Source of the DNA: Paenibacillus dokdonensis
GTDB taxonomy: Bacteria > Bacillota > Bacilli > Paenibacillales > Paenibacillaceae
Length of the DNA stretch: 64,000 bases
Reading direction: 5' to 3'
NCBI RefSeq assembly: GCF_004916975.1
Contig: NZ_STGQ01000003.1
Coordinates: 576,501-640,500, forward strand
Shown: piece after piece, positions 52,602-61,612 of the stretch
Position numbering within the stretch: position 1 is the first letter of the stretch
Layout of the letters: each line of letters starts with the position of its first letter
Translations under genes and position numbers: made by a program
Notes under the pieces: generated by a model
Told to the model about the DNA's origin: nothing
Database searches by the model: none
Seen by the model: the letters and a program-made list of their open reading frames with translations, nothing else

Positions 52602-52681
52602 CACGCCACCTCCTCTTGTTTACTATCGGCATTCATCGGAATTCTCATCAATCCCAGCAAGGGTTTCATCCAGCTGCAACC

Positions 52682-54145
52682 TTATTTTTTAGCTAAAAAT
52701 TCATCTAATTGACGCTGTACCTCTGCTACATATTCATCAATGCCTGCTGCCTTTAACTTCTTAACGGCCTTAGGATACTCTGTATCGAAATCCAAAAAAC
52801 CAGAGCGTATCGCAGCTAAATCCTTGCCCGCAACTTCTTTCAGGGACGTCTCGATTTTCTTAACCTTCTCATTATTAAACCGGAAGCCGAGTGAAGCGGA
52901 TCGGATCGCCTGGTCATCCCAGCTTTTATATTTATCGATGGACTCTTGTGCTACATCCGGTCCGAACATTTGGTAATTTTGGTTTCTAAACATCCATTCA
53001 TAGAAGAATTCGCTAGAGGTCAGCTTATTGATTCTTCCATCCACAATTTCGTAATCCTTGCCTTCGACGCCATAGAGAGCAAACAGATAATTTTCCTTGG
53101 ATTTATAAATCCAGTTAATCAGCTTCATGGCTCCTTCAGGATTCGGGGCTTTTACAGGTATGCCTAGAACTTCTCCGCCTGCGGCCGTAATATAACGTGG
53201 TTTATCCTCCGCTAACAGGTATGTTTTAACTCTAGCATCCGGTGCATTGGCTTTGATCGCATTAATGATTTCCATTTCCTTGCCCAATGATCCTTCAACC
53301 CATAAATATAAGCCCGTCTGCATGCGCGAGTCTCTTTCATTGTATTTAATGGTCAGATCCTCTGAATATAACCCTGCTTCATACATTCCGCGGTTAAACT
53401 TCGCTACTTTCTGGAAAGCCTCCGATTCATAATAGCTGTATGCTTTTTTGCTCTCCTCGCCGAATACGACCAGATCTTCTACGCCGAGCCAATTATATTG
53501 CTCATCAGCAAAATATCGGGTTAACGGTTTAAAGACGATGTCGGCAGGTCCCTTCATTTCAGGAAATTTGGCCTTCGCTCTTGTTGCAAATTCTTTTAGA
53601 TCGTCGGCAGTCTTGACGTCAGTCATCCCTACGGCTTCGAGGATATCCTGACGAACGGCGACCAATTGGTACATGGCCGAGGAAGGCGCGTATGCCGATG
53701 GAATGCCATAAACCTTACCGTCAATTGTTGCACCTTGAAGCTGTTCCGTTGGCAAGACTTTCAGCATATCCTGACCGTATTTCTCGATTAAATCATCCAA
53801 CACCATCGCTTGTTTCTTGTTGACGATCGTAGAAAGATCCGGAAGACCATCCCAATACAGATCGATGGGTTCATTTGCGGCCAGCATAATATCTTTTTGT
53901 TCCCAATACTGAGCCCACGGCACAAATACAACCTCTACCTTCAAGCCCAGATCGGCCGCCATTTTCTCGGCAAATTCATGACCAAGAAATTCGTCCATCC
54001 GATCGCTGCGCTCTCCCGGGTACAAAATCCTGACGGTTTCGAGCTTAGCTGTCCCCTCTTTTTCCTTGTCGCTGCTGCATCCAGCCATCACAGAAACGGA
54101 CGCGATCAATAATACCAAAAAGATAAGCAATTTCCTCGCTTTCAT
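52682..54145 (-). CDS. Extracellular solute-binding lipoprotein (sugar importer 2, DUF3502-like)
   Basis: A protein of 487 residues with lipobox MAGC at residues 20-23 (SVSVMAGCSS). The family 1 binding fold shows ILYPGERSDRMDEFLGHEF and DGKVYGIPSAYAPSS. The C-terminal segment (FRFNNEKVKKIETSLKEV) looks like DUF3502. It delivers a glycan to the permeases 54216-56038. It is the last gene of the operon starting at 61138. Confidence 0.92.
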   Translation of the reverse strand: MKARKLLIFLVLLIASVSVMAGCSSDKEKEGTAKLETVRILYPGERSDRMDEFLGHEFAEKMAADLGLKVEVVFVPWAQYWEQKDIMLAANEPIDLYWDGLPDLSTIVNKKQAMVLDDLIEKYGQDMLKVLPTEQLQGATIDGKVYGIPSAYAPSSAMYQLVAVRQDILEAVGMTDVKTADDLKEFATRAKAKFPEMKGPADIVFKPLTRYFADEQYNWLGVEDLVVFGEESKKAYSYYESEAFQKVAKFNRGMYEAGLYSEDLTIKYNERDSRMQTGLYLWVEGSLGKEMEIINAIKANAPDARVKTYLLAEDKPRYITAAGGEVLGIPVKAPNPEGAMKLINWIYKSKENYLFALYGVEGKDYEIVDGRINKLTSSEFFYEWMFRNQNYQMFGPDVAQESIDKYKSWDDQAIRSASLGFRFNNEKVKKIETSLKEVAGKDLAAIRSGFLDFDTEYPKAVKKLKAAGIDEYVAEVQRQLDEFLAKK

Positions 54146-54215
54146 GAAAGACCCTCCCTAATTAAATAGATAATCTATGTTAAAAGCCTGTATCGGCCCG
54201 TAACCTAAGCAGGTG

Positions 54216-55112
54216 CTATTCCTTGACTGCACCGGTCATAATCCCGTGCACGAAGTATTTTTGAATGTAAGGGAACAGAAAAATGATCGGTCCAATCGTG
54301 ATCACCGTAATGGCCATCTTCACCGTTTCTGCAGGTAACGTGATGTTGCCTGAAGCCCCCGATGGAATACGTCCGGAGCTAATGGCATTTACATTGGATA
54401 GGATGTTGTAGAGGTAATATTGCAGCGGAAATAAATTACGTTCATTAATAAAGATCAGAGCATTCCACCAATCATTCCAATATTGCAATGCATACATTAA
54501 ACCCACCGTAAGCAATGCGGTCTTGCTTAATGGAAGCGCTACCTTAATATAGATCGTAAAATAGTTGGCTCCATCCATTTCGGCAGCTTCATATAGAGAG
54601 GGGGATATGCTTGCAAAATACGTACGCAGCAGAAACATATTCCACACGCTAAATATAGAAGGAAGGATTAAGGCCAGGATACTGTTCTTCAGTCCATAAT
54701 AATTGACGCTGACCATATACCATGGAATCAAACCGGCCGAGAAGATAATCGTAAAATTGCTAATAAAGGCGAGTACGTTCCGGTATCTCAGCTTTTTTAT
54801 GGATAGAGAAAAGGCAATCATGCTTGTAATCAGCAAAGCACCTGCCGTACCGACAACGGTTACAAAAATGGTCACACCGTAGGATTTCAGTATTTTCATT
54901 CCGCTATTCACAAAGATATATTTATAGGTATCCAAGCTGGGACTCCTGGGAAAAATCGCATACCCGCTTTTGGCAATGGCCTGTTCTGAAGAAAAGGATA
55001 CGCTTAAGGTTAAAATCAGAGGATACAGACAAATGAGTGCGAATAAGCCGATGAAACCGTAAGCTATGCCTATCACCAATTTATCGCCTAGCAATCTATT
55101 CTTTTCCATCAT
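54216..55112 (-). CDS. CUT1 sugar ABC permease, LplC-like (operon 2)
   Basis: A protein of 298 residues with six membrane helices and the EAA loop (EAAEMDGANYFTIYIKVALP), ending HGIMTGAVKE. Its start overlaps the stop of the upstream permease (TAATG). It pairs with that permease to import the operon 2 substrate. The ATPase is again not encoded locally. Confidence 0.94.
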   Translation of the reverse strand: MMEKNRLLGDKLVIGIAYGFIGLFALICLYPLILTLSVSFSSEQAIAKSGYAIFPRSPSLDTYKYIFVNSGMKILKSYGVTIFVTVVGTAGALLITSMIAFSLSIKKLRYRNVLAFISNFTIIFSAGLIPWYMVSVNYYGLKNSILALILPSIFSVWNMFLLRTYFASISPSLYEAAEMDGANYFTIYIKVALPLSKTALLTVGLMYALQYWNDWWNALIFINERNLFPLQYYLYNILSNVNAISSGRIPSGASGNITLPAETVKMAITVITIGPIIFLFPYIQKYFVHGIMTGAVKE

Positions 55113-56038
55113 TAAAATAGACCCTCTCCGTCATTTATTTTCTTAGCAGATTGGTTTGCAGCCGTAATCAGTATTAATCCCATCAAAGACTGGAATAGTC
55201 CGATTGCCGTAGCATAAGAAAATCCGAGCGTACGCATAGACTGATAGACATAAGTATCAATGACGGTTACCTCATCCACCAAAACCGGGTTGTTGCCGAC
55301 AATGCCGTAGATCATGCCAAAGTCGCCATAGAAAATCCGTCCGATGCTCAGCAAGCTTAAGACGATGATCGTCGGTTTCAGCATGGGTACGGTTAAGAAA
55401 AGAATGCGCTGCAATTTGTTGGCGCCATCGACTTTGGCGGCTTCATACAAGCTGTCATCAAAGTTAGCCATCGCTGCCATATAAATAATGGAGCTGTACC
55501 CGCTCCACTTCCAGACACTCGCCAGGATAATGATCCACTTCCAATACTTCGGCTCCGAGTACCAACTGATCGGATCTGCGCCAAAGAACTTCAGCATTTG
55601 ATTGGCAATACCCACATCCGTGGAGAAGATGCCGTACAGGATCGCTCCAACGACGACCCACGAGATGAAATAGGGAAAAAACATCATGCTTTGAGCGATC
55701 TTTCTGTAGGTTTTATGCCGGATCTCATTGATCAGAATAGCAATACTGACTGGAACAACAATACCTAATATAAGGCTGAAAAAGTTAATGTATAGCGTAT
55801 TATAGGTAACCTTCCATCCCATGCTGTTAGCTGAGAAAAAGTATTTGAAATTGTCCAGACCCACAAATTCACTGCCAAAGATTCCATCAACCACGTTAAA
55901 ATCGGTAAATGCCATCCATATGCCTGCAAAAGGGATATAGGAGAACATGATCAGAACAATCAAAGCAGGCACGCACATGAGATACAAGATTCTGTTTTTC
56001 TTTATTTCATATAGAAACCCCTTACCAACTGAATGCAT
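55112..56038 (-). CDS. CUT1 sugar ABC permease, LplB-like (operon 2)
   Basis: A protein of 308 residues with six membrane helices and the EAA loop (EAAKVDGANKLQRILFLTVP), ending NQSAKKINDGEGLF. An AAGG ribosome site lies upstream of ATG 56038. It forms the importer channel with the LplC-like partner, to which it is translationally coupled. Confidence 0.94.
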   Translation of the reverse strand: MHSVGKGFLYEIKKNRILYLMCVPALIVLIMFSYIPFAGIWMAFTDFNVVDGIFGSEFVGLDNFKYFFSANSMGWKVTYNTLYINFFSLILGIVVPVSIAILINEIRHKTYRKIAQSMMFFPYFISWVVVGAILYGIFSTDVGIANQMLKFFGADPISWYSEPKYWKWIIILASVWKWSGYSSIIYMAAMANFDDSLYEAAKVDGANKLQRILFLTVPMLKPTIIVLSLLSIGRIFYGDFGMIYGIVGNNPVLVDEVTVIDTYVYQSMRTLGFSYATAIGLFQSLMGLILITAANQSAKKINDGEGLF

Positions 56039-56070
56039 TCCATCACGACCTTTGCATAGTGATTAAACGA

Positions 56071-57336
56071 TTATGCTGTAACGCTATGCTGCAGCTGCTC
56101 CTTGAGATGATCCAGATCAATGACCGTACCGGTAACTCTAGCTTCTTCTGCTGCATAGGCCATAAGATGACTTTCGACAGACATGTCAATGGAGGATCTG
56201 CTGGTAAAATCGGCATTCTCCAAATTCCCCAGAAAGTCGATCATCAGTCCTGTATCGCCGCCATTATGCCCGCCGCCCATGGCTGCCGGCCGAATGATCG
56301 TTTGCTGACTGGCTTCAGCCATATTGGAGTTAAACCTTGTGACTTCAATGATATTCAAGTTGTCATCCCCGCGAATTTCTCCATGCTCGCACATGATTTT
56401 GAGCGTGCGGTGCATTTTATTCGTAAACCCGCTTAAGTTAAACGTTGCCGTGACCCCGTTTTTAAACTCAATCAGAGTCACCTGATGATCGCAAACATCA
56501 TTGTCCATCCGATAAACGCAGCGTCCATAAGGACTCGTTTCGAGCGCCTGTAGCAGTCCCTCTTCCGTCTGATCCGCCGAAATGACCGTAGCCGGCCATT
56601 GCTCTCTTACAGGGAGATAGGCTTTTCTTGCATCGAATCGGCAGTCCGCAGCCACCTTGCAGTCCAGGCATCGCTCAGCGCTGCCAACCGGCGCATTTTC
56701 CTCTTTAAAATAAGTCAGGTTGCCATAGGAGGAGATTCGTTTGGCCCCGCTGTCCACCAGCCAGGCTAGAATATCCATGTCATGGCAGGACTTCTGCATC
56801 ATGATCGGACTCGCCAGATCGCTTCTTCGCCAATTGCCTCTCACAAAGGAATGGGCCATGTGGAAATTGCCGATGTTCTCGTTATGCTGAATGGTGATGA
56901 TTTTGCCAAGCTCACGGCTTTCAATGATCTTTTTGATTTCCGCGAAGAAATTCGTATACCGCAGTACATGACATACAATCACTTTGCGGCCTTTTTCATT
57001 GGCTTTCTGCTGTATTCTCAGACATTCTTCGGGACTTGGCGAAATGGGTTTTTCGAGCAGAATGTCATAACCAAGATCAAGCGCTTTCATGGTTTGAGCA
57101 TAATGGTCTCTATCCATAGAGGAAATAATAACGGCATCGCAAATCTTCCCTAATCGATAAAATTCATCTACGGATGCGAATTGTCTCTCCAAGGGAATCT
57201 GAAACTCATCTGCTGTCGCCCTTCTTCTGCCGTCATCCGGTTCAACGACTGCAACCATTTCCGCACTTTGGTAGGCATGCCTTGCGTAGATCATGCCTCT
57301 TTGTCCTGCACCGATTAATGCTAACTTCAAATCCAT
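56071..57336 (-). CDS. Gfo/Idh/MocA-family oxidoreductase with cysteine cluster (operon 2)
   Basis: 421 residues from ATG 57336. That ATG is only two bases from GGAGG, so the in-frame TTG at 57330, eight bases away, may be the true start (giving MKLALIGAG). Rossmann motif LALIGAGQRGMIYARHA, LLEKPISPSPEE and the catalytic KSCHDMDILAW are present. The three-cysteine segment ERCLDCKVAADCRF matches the paralogue at 41501. It probably oxidises an imported sugar. Confidence 0.92.
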   Translation of the reverse strand: MDLKLALIGAGQRGMIYARHAYQSAEMVAVVEPDDGRRRATADEFQIPLERQFASVDEFYRLGKICDAVIISSMDRDHYAQTMKALDLGYDILLEKPISPSPEECLRIQQKANEKGRKVIVCHVLRYTNFFAEIKKIIESRELGKIITIQHNENIGNFHMAHSFVRGNWRRSDLASPIMMQKSCHDMDILAWLVDSGAKRISSYGNLTYFKEENAPVGSAERCLDCKVAADCRFDARKAYLPVREQWPATVISADQTEEGLLQALETSPYGRCVYRMDNDVCDHQVTLIEFKNGVTATFNLSGFTNKMHRTLKIMCEHGEIRGDDNLNIIEVTRFNSNMAEASQQTIIRPAAMGGGHNGGDTGLMIDFLGNLENADFTSRSSIDMSVESHLMAYAAEEARVTGTVIDLDHLKEQLQHSVTA

Positions 57337-57406
57337 AACCTCCAGTGAGCTTGTATTTGTTCTATATAAGTTGAAATCCATGATTCTACGGATGGAGGCA
57401 GTCTAT

Positions 57407-58492
57407 TTAATCCGGAAGCTTAGGGTCTTCCAATGGATAATATCCTTCCGGATCATACGTATCCCATATATTCATAAACGGATCTTCATCGGTAATTTCG
57501 ACTTGTATCGTACCCGCCTCATAATATCCATCTTGTTGTTGATTCCGTATCTGAAGCGAGATATAGGACCGGTCTTCGAAAAAGAGTCCCAGACTGAGCG
57601 TGTATGTTCCCGGTGGCATATCCTGCAATGGTATAATTTCGTTATGGACCAGGTCCCCGGTTAACCATGAATGCGTTGCCGAGATCAGCGGAAGTTCATA
57701 GGAAAAATCACCTTGCTTTAACTGCACCCACAATTGAAATTTCTGATATATTCTCGAACTGCCCGTGTTTACGAACCAGAATCGCAGCGGCAGGCTCCCC
57801 CGGCTGGATACGGTTTCCGGATAAGTCAATCTACGTAAAACAAGATCATATCCAAGCCCTGCATTTATATTGGAGAGACTTGCATGCCAGCGGTATGCCT
57901 CGCGTCTGCAATGAGGACCGCACACGCTATCGGTCACATGGAGGACAACAGGGTAACTCTTCCATACCTTCTGAAGATTGTTTCTGGCAAAAGCCTCACA
58001 GCATTCGATCCAATTCTCCTCGCTGCACTTCACCAGCAGTCCAAATCCGCGGCTGCAGTCCCTTAAATGTTGAATCAGTCTATCATGCTGCAGATCAGCA
58101 AGCAGCGTCTGCCTTTCAAACGAATCGATGTAGGCGTTCCATTCTTCCTTACTGTCAGCTAACGTCGATATCACGACAGCTGCAAGGCGTCTGTCCGAGT
58201 CAATATAACTGCCGACTTTGCGGATCAAAGCCGCAAAACAATCCTCTGCGTCATCCTTAACCCATAGAGGCAGGTCCGGCGTCAGAACCAGGATAGGATT
58301 TCGGGCTGTATTCAATGCTTCCTTGATCACTTCCAGCCTATATTCTCCGCGGGGCGACTCAAGTTCTTTCCACGAAAAGGCAGCATATTCGAACAGGCCG
58401 TGGTTTGTAACATGCTCCTTTGGGGATAAAGGTTGCGGCCGGATTTTCTTCGTTTTATACTTCTCGTAGTTTTCAAGCGAATATTGGCTCAT
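57407..58492 (-). CDS. DUF4832-like protein lacking an obvious catalytic site
   Basis: A protein of 361 residues. The C-terminal 140 residues form a beta-sandwich like that of the 449-residue neighbour (RFWFVNTGSSRIYQKFQLWV, then PPGTYTLSLGLFFEDRSYIS). The N-terminal half looks like a shortened barrel (SWKELESPRGEYRLEVIKEA), but the WGEGG-type glutamate region of the neighbour is absent. It may be a non-catalytic partner or sugar-binding protein. It overlaps the end of the acyltransferase gene by four bases, so both are probably made together. Confidence 0.7.
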   Translation of the reverse strand: MSQYSLENYEKYKTKKIRPQPLSPKEHVTNHGLFEYAAFSWKELESPRGEYRLEVIKEALNTARNPILVLTPDLPLWVKDDAEDCFAALIRKVGSYIDSDRRLAAVVISTLADSKEEWNAYIDSFERQTLLADLQHDRLIQHLRDCSRGFGLLVKCSEENWIECCEAFARNNLQKVWKSYPVVLHVTDSVCGPHCRREAYRWHASLSNINAGLGYDLVLRRLTYPETVSSRGSLPLRFWFVNTGSSRIYQKFQLWVQLKQGDFSYELPLISATHSWLTGDLVHNEIIPLQDMPPGTYTLSLGLFFEDRSYISLQIRNQQQDGYYEAGTIQVEITDEDPFMNIWDTYDPEGYYPLEDPKLPD

Positions 58493-59796
58493 CCGTTTTC
58501 CTCCCTTAAATGGCTGTCAACGGTCCTGCGGAATTGCTCAATATCTGTGTCTGTTATATATGGCATGCTGCCAATCTGTTCGATTTCTTCCTTCAATACA
58601 ATCATGCTTAATGTGTTAAACCGGGCTCCCGTCTGCATATACGCCGCGGCTGCTTTTTGGAGCGAGGTTGTATACGCGCCCGGACCAGCAAGCGGATCTG
58701 CCTTCCGATCTCCAAAGAGTTCATACCGCAGCATTCCGTCTCCTTCCAGGGTCGGATAATTATAAAATTGCCGTTGAACGCGCACGATATTGCTTTTTTC
58801 GTTGTCGAGCAAGAGCGATAACCGGGTATCGTAAAGCCAGCTTGCGCTCCAGAAGCCTTTGATGGGCAGCTCCGGAAAATATTTGCCATAGAATTCAATG
58901 GCCATGGACATTGAATTCTTCAGCCTGTCCGGCGTATATCCGGGCCCCGCTGGAATGTGAAGCGCTAACAGCATATCCCCATCCTGAAGTACCGGTTCCC
59001 ATTCCTTCTTCAAGATCGTCGCCTTGTCTCTTTCAACGAACCCCATGGGATTCATCCGGTTGGCTATGATAGAATCACCATTCTCCAGCCATTCGGAAGT
59101 GAAACATCCTTGCGGGTCATAAACATCATTGATTCCGCTGCGTTGTCCATCGCTGCGGAATTCTTCTCCCGCGTGCCGAAGGGCAATAACCTCATGCGTG
59201 TTCACATGACGGAACATCGTGAATGGATCCCCAAACCGGTATGGAATAAAATAAAACCGGTCTAACAGAAAGATGGAGCAAGTATAAAAATTCATCACCC
59301 ACGGGAAATCATCAACCTTGGAATCGCCGTTCAGCACCAATTTTTCCAGCTGATGCTTCAAGGGCTGGTGAGGGATCTGCTCATAGTACGCTTCGGGTAC
59401 GGAACGTTTCTGCAGCATTTCCATGGAAGGGACAACACAGGCTAGCAGTAGAAGAAATGAATATAAATCTCCATCCTGGTTCATGCATCCCGGGGTCATA
59501 TGGGTATAGTGGGTCTCATCACAGCGGTTGCGCGCAGAGCACAACACTTCCACCAAAAATTTGGTGAAGTGAAATAATACGTCATCCGTTTCTATAGCCT
59601 CTATCCCGCGAATGAGCCGTTGACGGGTATGTTCGGGAATTTCATATTGCACAAAGAGTTCGGACAGGAAATCGCGTGGAATGAGATGGGGCTTGTTATT
59701 CGGGTCATACTGGTTGTATTTGTCTTCTAATCCTTCAGGCAGGTAATCAAAATTGCAGATGGTTATACACTCGTTAAAACTTAATCGCCTATCCAT
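58489..59796 (-). CDS. GNAT-like acyltransferase (NAT_N/GNAT_C-type)
   Basis: A protein of 435 residues from ATG 59796 behind GGGAGGAAGAAGGGA; the long upstream frame overlaps the previous gene and is discarded. The layout, an N-terminal helical domain (about 1-150) and a C-terminal domain with LLALHIPAGPGYTPDRLKNS and ELPIKGFWSASWLYDTRLS, resembles the acyltransferase family with NAT_N and GNAT_C domains. Relatives sit in glycan-utilisation loci, and their reaction is not established. The start overlaps the DUF4832 gene by eight bases and the end overlaps the next gene by four. Confidence 0.7.
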   Translation of the reverse strand: MDRRLSFNECITICNFDYLPEGLEDKYNQYDPNNKPHLIPRDFLSELFVQYEIPEHTRQRLIRGIEAIETDDVLFHFTKFLVEVLCSARNRCDETHYTHMTPGCMNQDGDLYSFLLLLACVVPSMEMLQKRSVPEAYYEQIPHQPLKHQLEKLVLNGDSKVDDFPWVMNFYTCSIFLLDRFYFIPYRFGDPFTMFRHVNTHEVIALRHAGEEFRSDGQRSGINDVYDPQGCFTSEWLENGDSIIANRMNPMGFVERDKATILKKEWEPVLQDGDMLLALHIPAGPGYTPDRLKNSMSMAIEFYGKYFPELPIKGFWSASWLYDTRLSLLLDNEKSNIVRVQRQFYNYPTLEGDGMLRYELFGDRKADPLAGPGAYTTSLQKAAAAYMQTGARFNTLSMIVLKEEIEQIGSMPYITDTDIEQFRRTVDSHLREENG

Positions 59797-61138
59797 TCCC
59801 TTCTTCCTCCCGTTCAACGAAAAGCTTACCCATCGGGTAGTAGCCTTGCGTATATCCCTCGATCGCCAGCCGGATATTTCCGATTTCTTCCACGCCGGTT
59901 TCGATGCCAATCTCCAAACGATATTCTCCTTCGGACATTCCGCCCGGCAGAGAGAAGCTTTCTTCCCATGCGATATCTTCGTCCGGCAGCCATCCCCTAA
60001 TGTCTTCTCTGCTATGCAGCGTATAGGTTTGATCCTGGCCAATAAGCCTCACCACAAGCGGATAACGGTTATACATCGGAGCAACGCCTACATTAGCCCA
60101 CAACGCACGAATTTCCAGCTCTCCCCCCGCCTTCACTACGGAGTCATACATGAATTTTCTGATTTCAAAGCGGTATCCCATCTTGTTAAGCCATGCCTTG
60201 ATATTCTCTTTCCACGGCTCCGGAACTACCGTTGCCTTGTTGTTAAATGAAGAAATATGCCACTTCAGCGTTTCTTGAATGATATAATTGATATCCCAGC
60301 CCTGCAGATACCAGTCATTCATGTGCCAGCATGCTTCAAATAGAATCGGAGCCTTCTCCCAAGCATCGCCCATGTTAAAATTCTGAATATTCTGGGGATA
60401 GAAATCCGTCATATGCGACCACTCTTGACCATGGAAGCCTCCCATATCGCCCAAGCAATCGACACGAAAGCCTACTTTGGCTTTGCGGTCTTTCATGATC
60501 TTGATCGACTGCGAGTCATGCAGCAGTGCCTGAAGAGGCGTTATTTTAAATCCATCGAAGTAGGCATCCGTAATCTGCCGAATGGCCTCCGGCTCTAAAA
60601 ACTCGGTTCCTCCGCCTTCTCCCCAGGCCCCCACAATCGTCAAATCTACCGAACTGATGACCGGATGCCCGTCAAACCGCGCCGCAAATGCCTTGATCAA
60701 GTTAGACCAATACAACACGTAGGGCGTTTCTTTCGGGTCTACTCTCCAAAATGGAAAGTCGGGCTCTTCCGGATGTTCCGCCCGGAACCATGCCGGTATA
60801 TCGTCCTCTTCGCTTAACGCGTATGGCGAACAACGAACCACGGCCGTACAGCCAATTGATTGTGCGTAGTCCAGCTTTTCCTCCAGCGCTTCCCAGTTGT
60901 ATACGCCTTTGACCGTTTCCAAGTCCCGCCAGCGCACGCTGCAGAAATATACTTTACTGTCAGGATGATTGTAGGTTCTGCTGTCTTCCGTGAACTTATA
61001 TTTCTTCTGTTCTTCCCCTCGATTGTCGTAAATACGGTCCGGGTTACCCATTAACCCTGGTGCCGCTGTAAAACCAATGCCCGGGTTGCTTAGGATGTCA
61101 TCTATAACAATCGGGTAAACCGTTACTGCTTTGTTCAC
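59789..61138 (-). CDS. DUF4832 glycoside-hydrolase-like protein
   Basis: A protein of 449 residues with no signal peptide. The N-terminal TIM-barrel-like part shows NPGIGFTAAPGLMGNP, YFCSVRWRDLETVKGVYNWE (the beta-galactosidase-like entry), and IVGAWGEGGGTEFLEP, where a catalytic Glu is likely. ILFEACWHMNDW could supply a second acidic residue. The C-terminal beta-sandwich (about 330-440) is DUF4832. It should hydrolyse an imported glycan, and the substrate is unknown. It is the first gene of operon 2 and diverges from the LacI regulator across a repeat-rich promoter region. Confidence 0.8.
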   Translation of the reverse strand: MNKAVTVYPIVIDDILSNPGIGFTAAPGLMGNPDRIYDNRGEEQKKYKFTEDSRTYNHPDSKVYFCSVRWRDLETVKGVYNWEALEEKLDYAQSIGCTAVVRCSPYALSEEDDIPAWFRAEHPEEPDFPFWRVDPKETPYVLYWSNLIKAFAARFDGHPVISSVDLTIVGAWGEGGGTEFLEPEAIRQITDAYFDGFKITPLQALLHDSQSIKIMKDRKAKVGFRVDCLGDMGGFHGQEWSHMTDFYPQNIQNFNMGDAWEKAPILFEACWHMNDWYLQGWDINYIIQETLKWHISSFNNKATVVPEPWKENIKAWLNKMGYRFEIRKFMYDSVVKAGGELEIRALWANVGVAPMYNRYPLVVRLIGQDQTYTLHSREDIRGWLPDEDIAWEESFSLPGGMSEGEYRLEIGIETGVEEIGNIRLAIEGYTQGYYPMGKLFVEREEEGNG

Positions 61139-61612
61139 GCCTTATCAGCTCCCTGCTATGTACGATTCAGAGCTTTCATTTTGTTACGTTAATGTTACGT
61201 TATTTATTGCGCTATTACTTATTTTGTTTAGTGATTTCATGTTATATCATCCGTACGTAATCTTGCAATATAAAATTTGAAAATTATAAAATTTCTAGTT
61301 ACAAAGCACGTAATTAACATGTTATGATTGATTTTAATTACAAATAAAAATAAACTGTAAGTACGTAACGAACTAACGCAACAAATTAACGCAACATATG
61401 TACCTAGAGGTCCATCGTTGTTTACCGTGTAACATTCCTATACACTCTAAATGGTGATCATTGAATCCTTTTCATCATGCCATCATTTGCTTCAATCAAG
61501 ACGATATATAGATCAGGACGATTGTATTTGTCTGTATATCGGTTCATTTTCGCATGATTAAACCATTAAGAAATGGATTAATTAGTAACTTAAAAGGAGA
61601 ATGTGTTTATCC
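61139..61612. promoter_or_regulatory. Divergent promoter region of operon 2 and its LacI regulator
   Basis: 474 bases, very AT-rich, without a gene. It holds two clusters of GTTRCG-type short repeats (61183-61211 and 61364-61395). Both promoters must lie here; I cannot assign exact boxes. Confidence 0.6.
61183..61395. repeat. Two clusters of GTTACG/GTTGCG repeats
   Basis: Plus strand: GTTACG at 61183 and 61194, and ATTGCG at 61206. Minus strand: GTTACG at 61364-61369 and GTTGCG at 61377-61382 and 61390-61395, with a 13-base period. The clusters face each other. They are candidate operators for the adjacent LacI-type protein, although direct repeats are unusual for that family. Confidence 0.6.

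Noticed and set aside
52284..52632. Longer frames opposite or out of phase with the YjfB-like gene
   Set aside because: The 58-residue frame 52425-52601 has a clear family match and ribosome site; the others are shadows.
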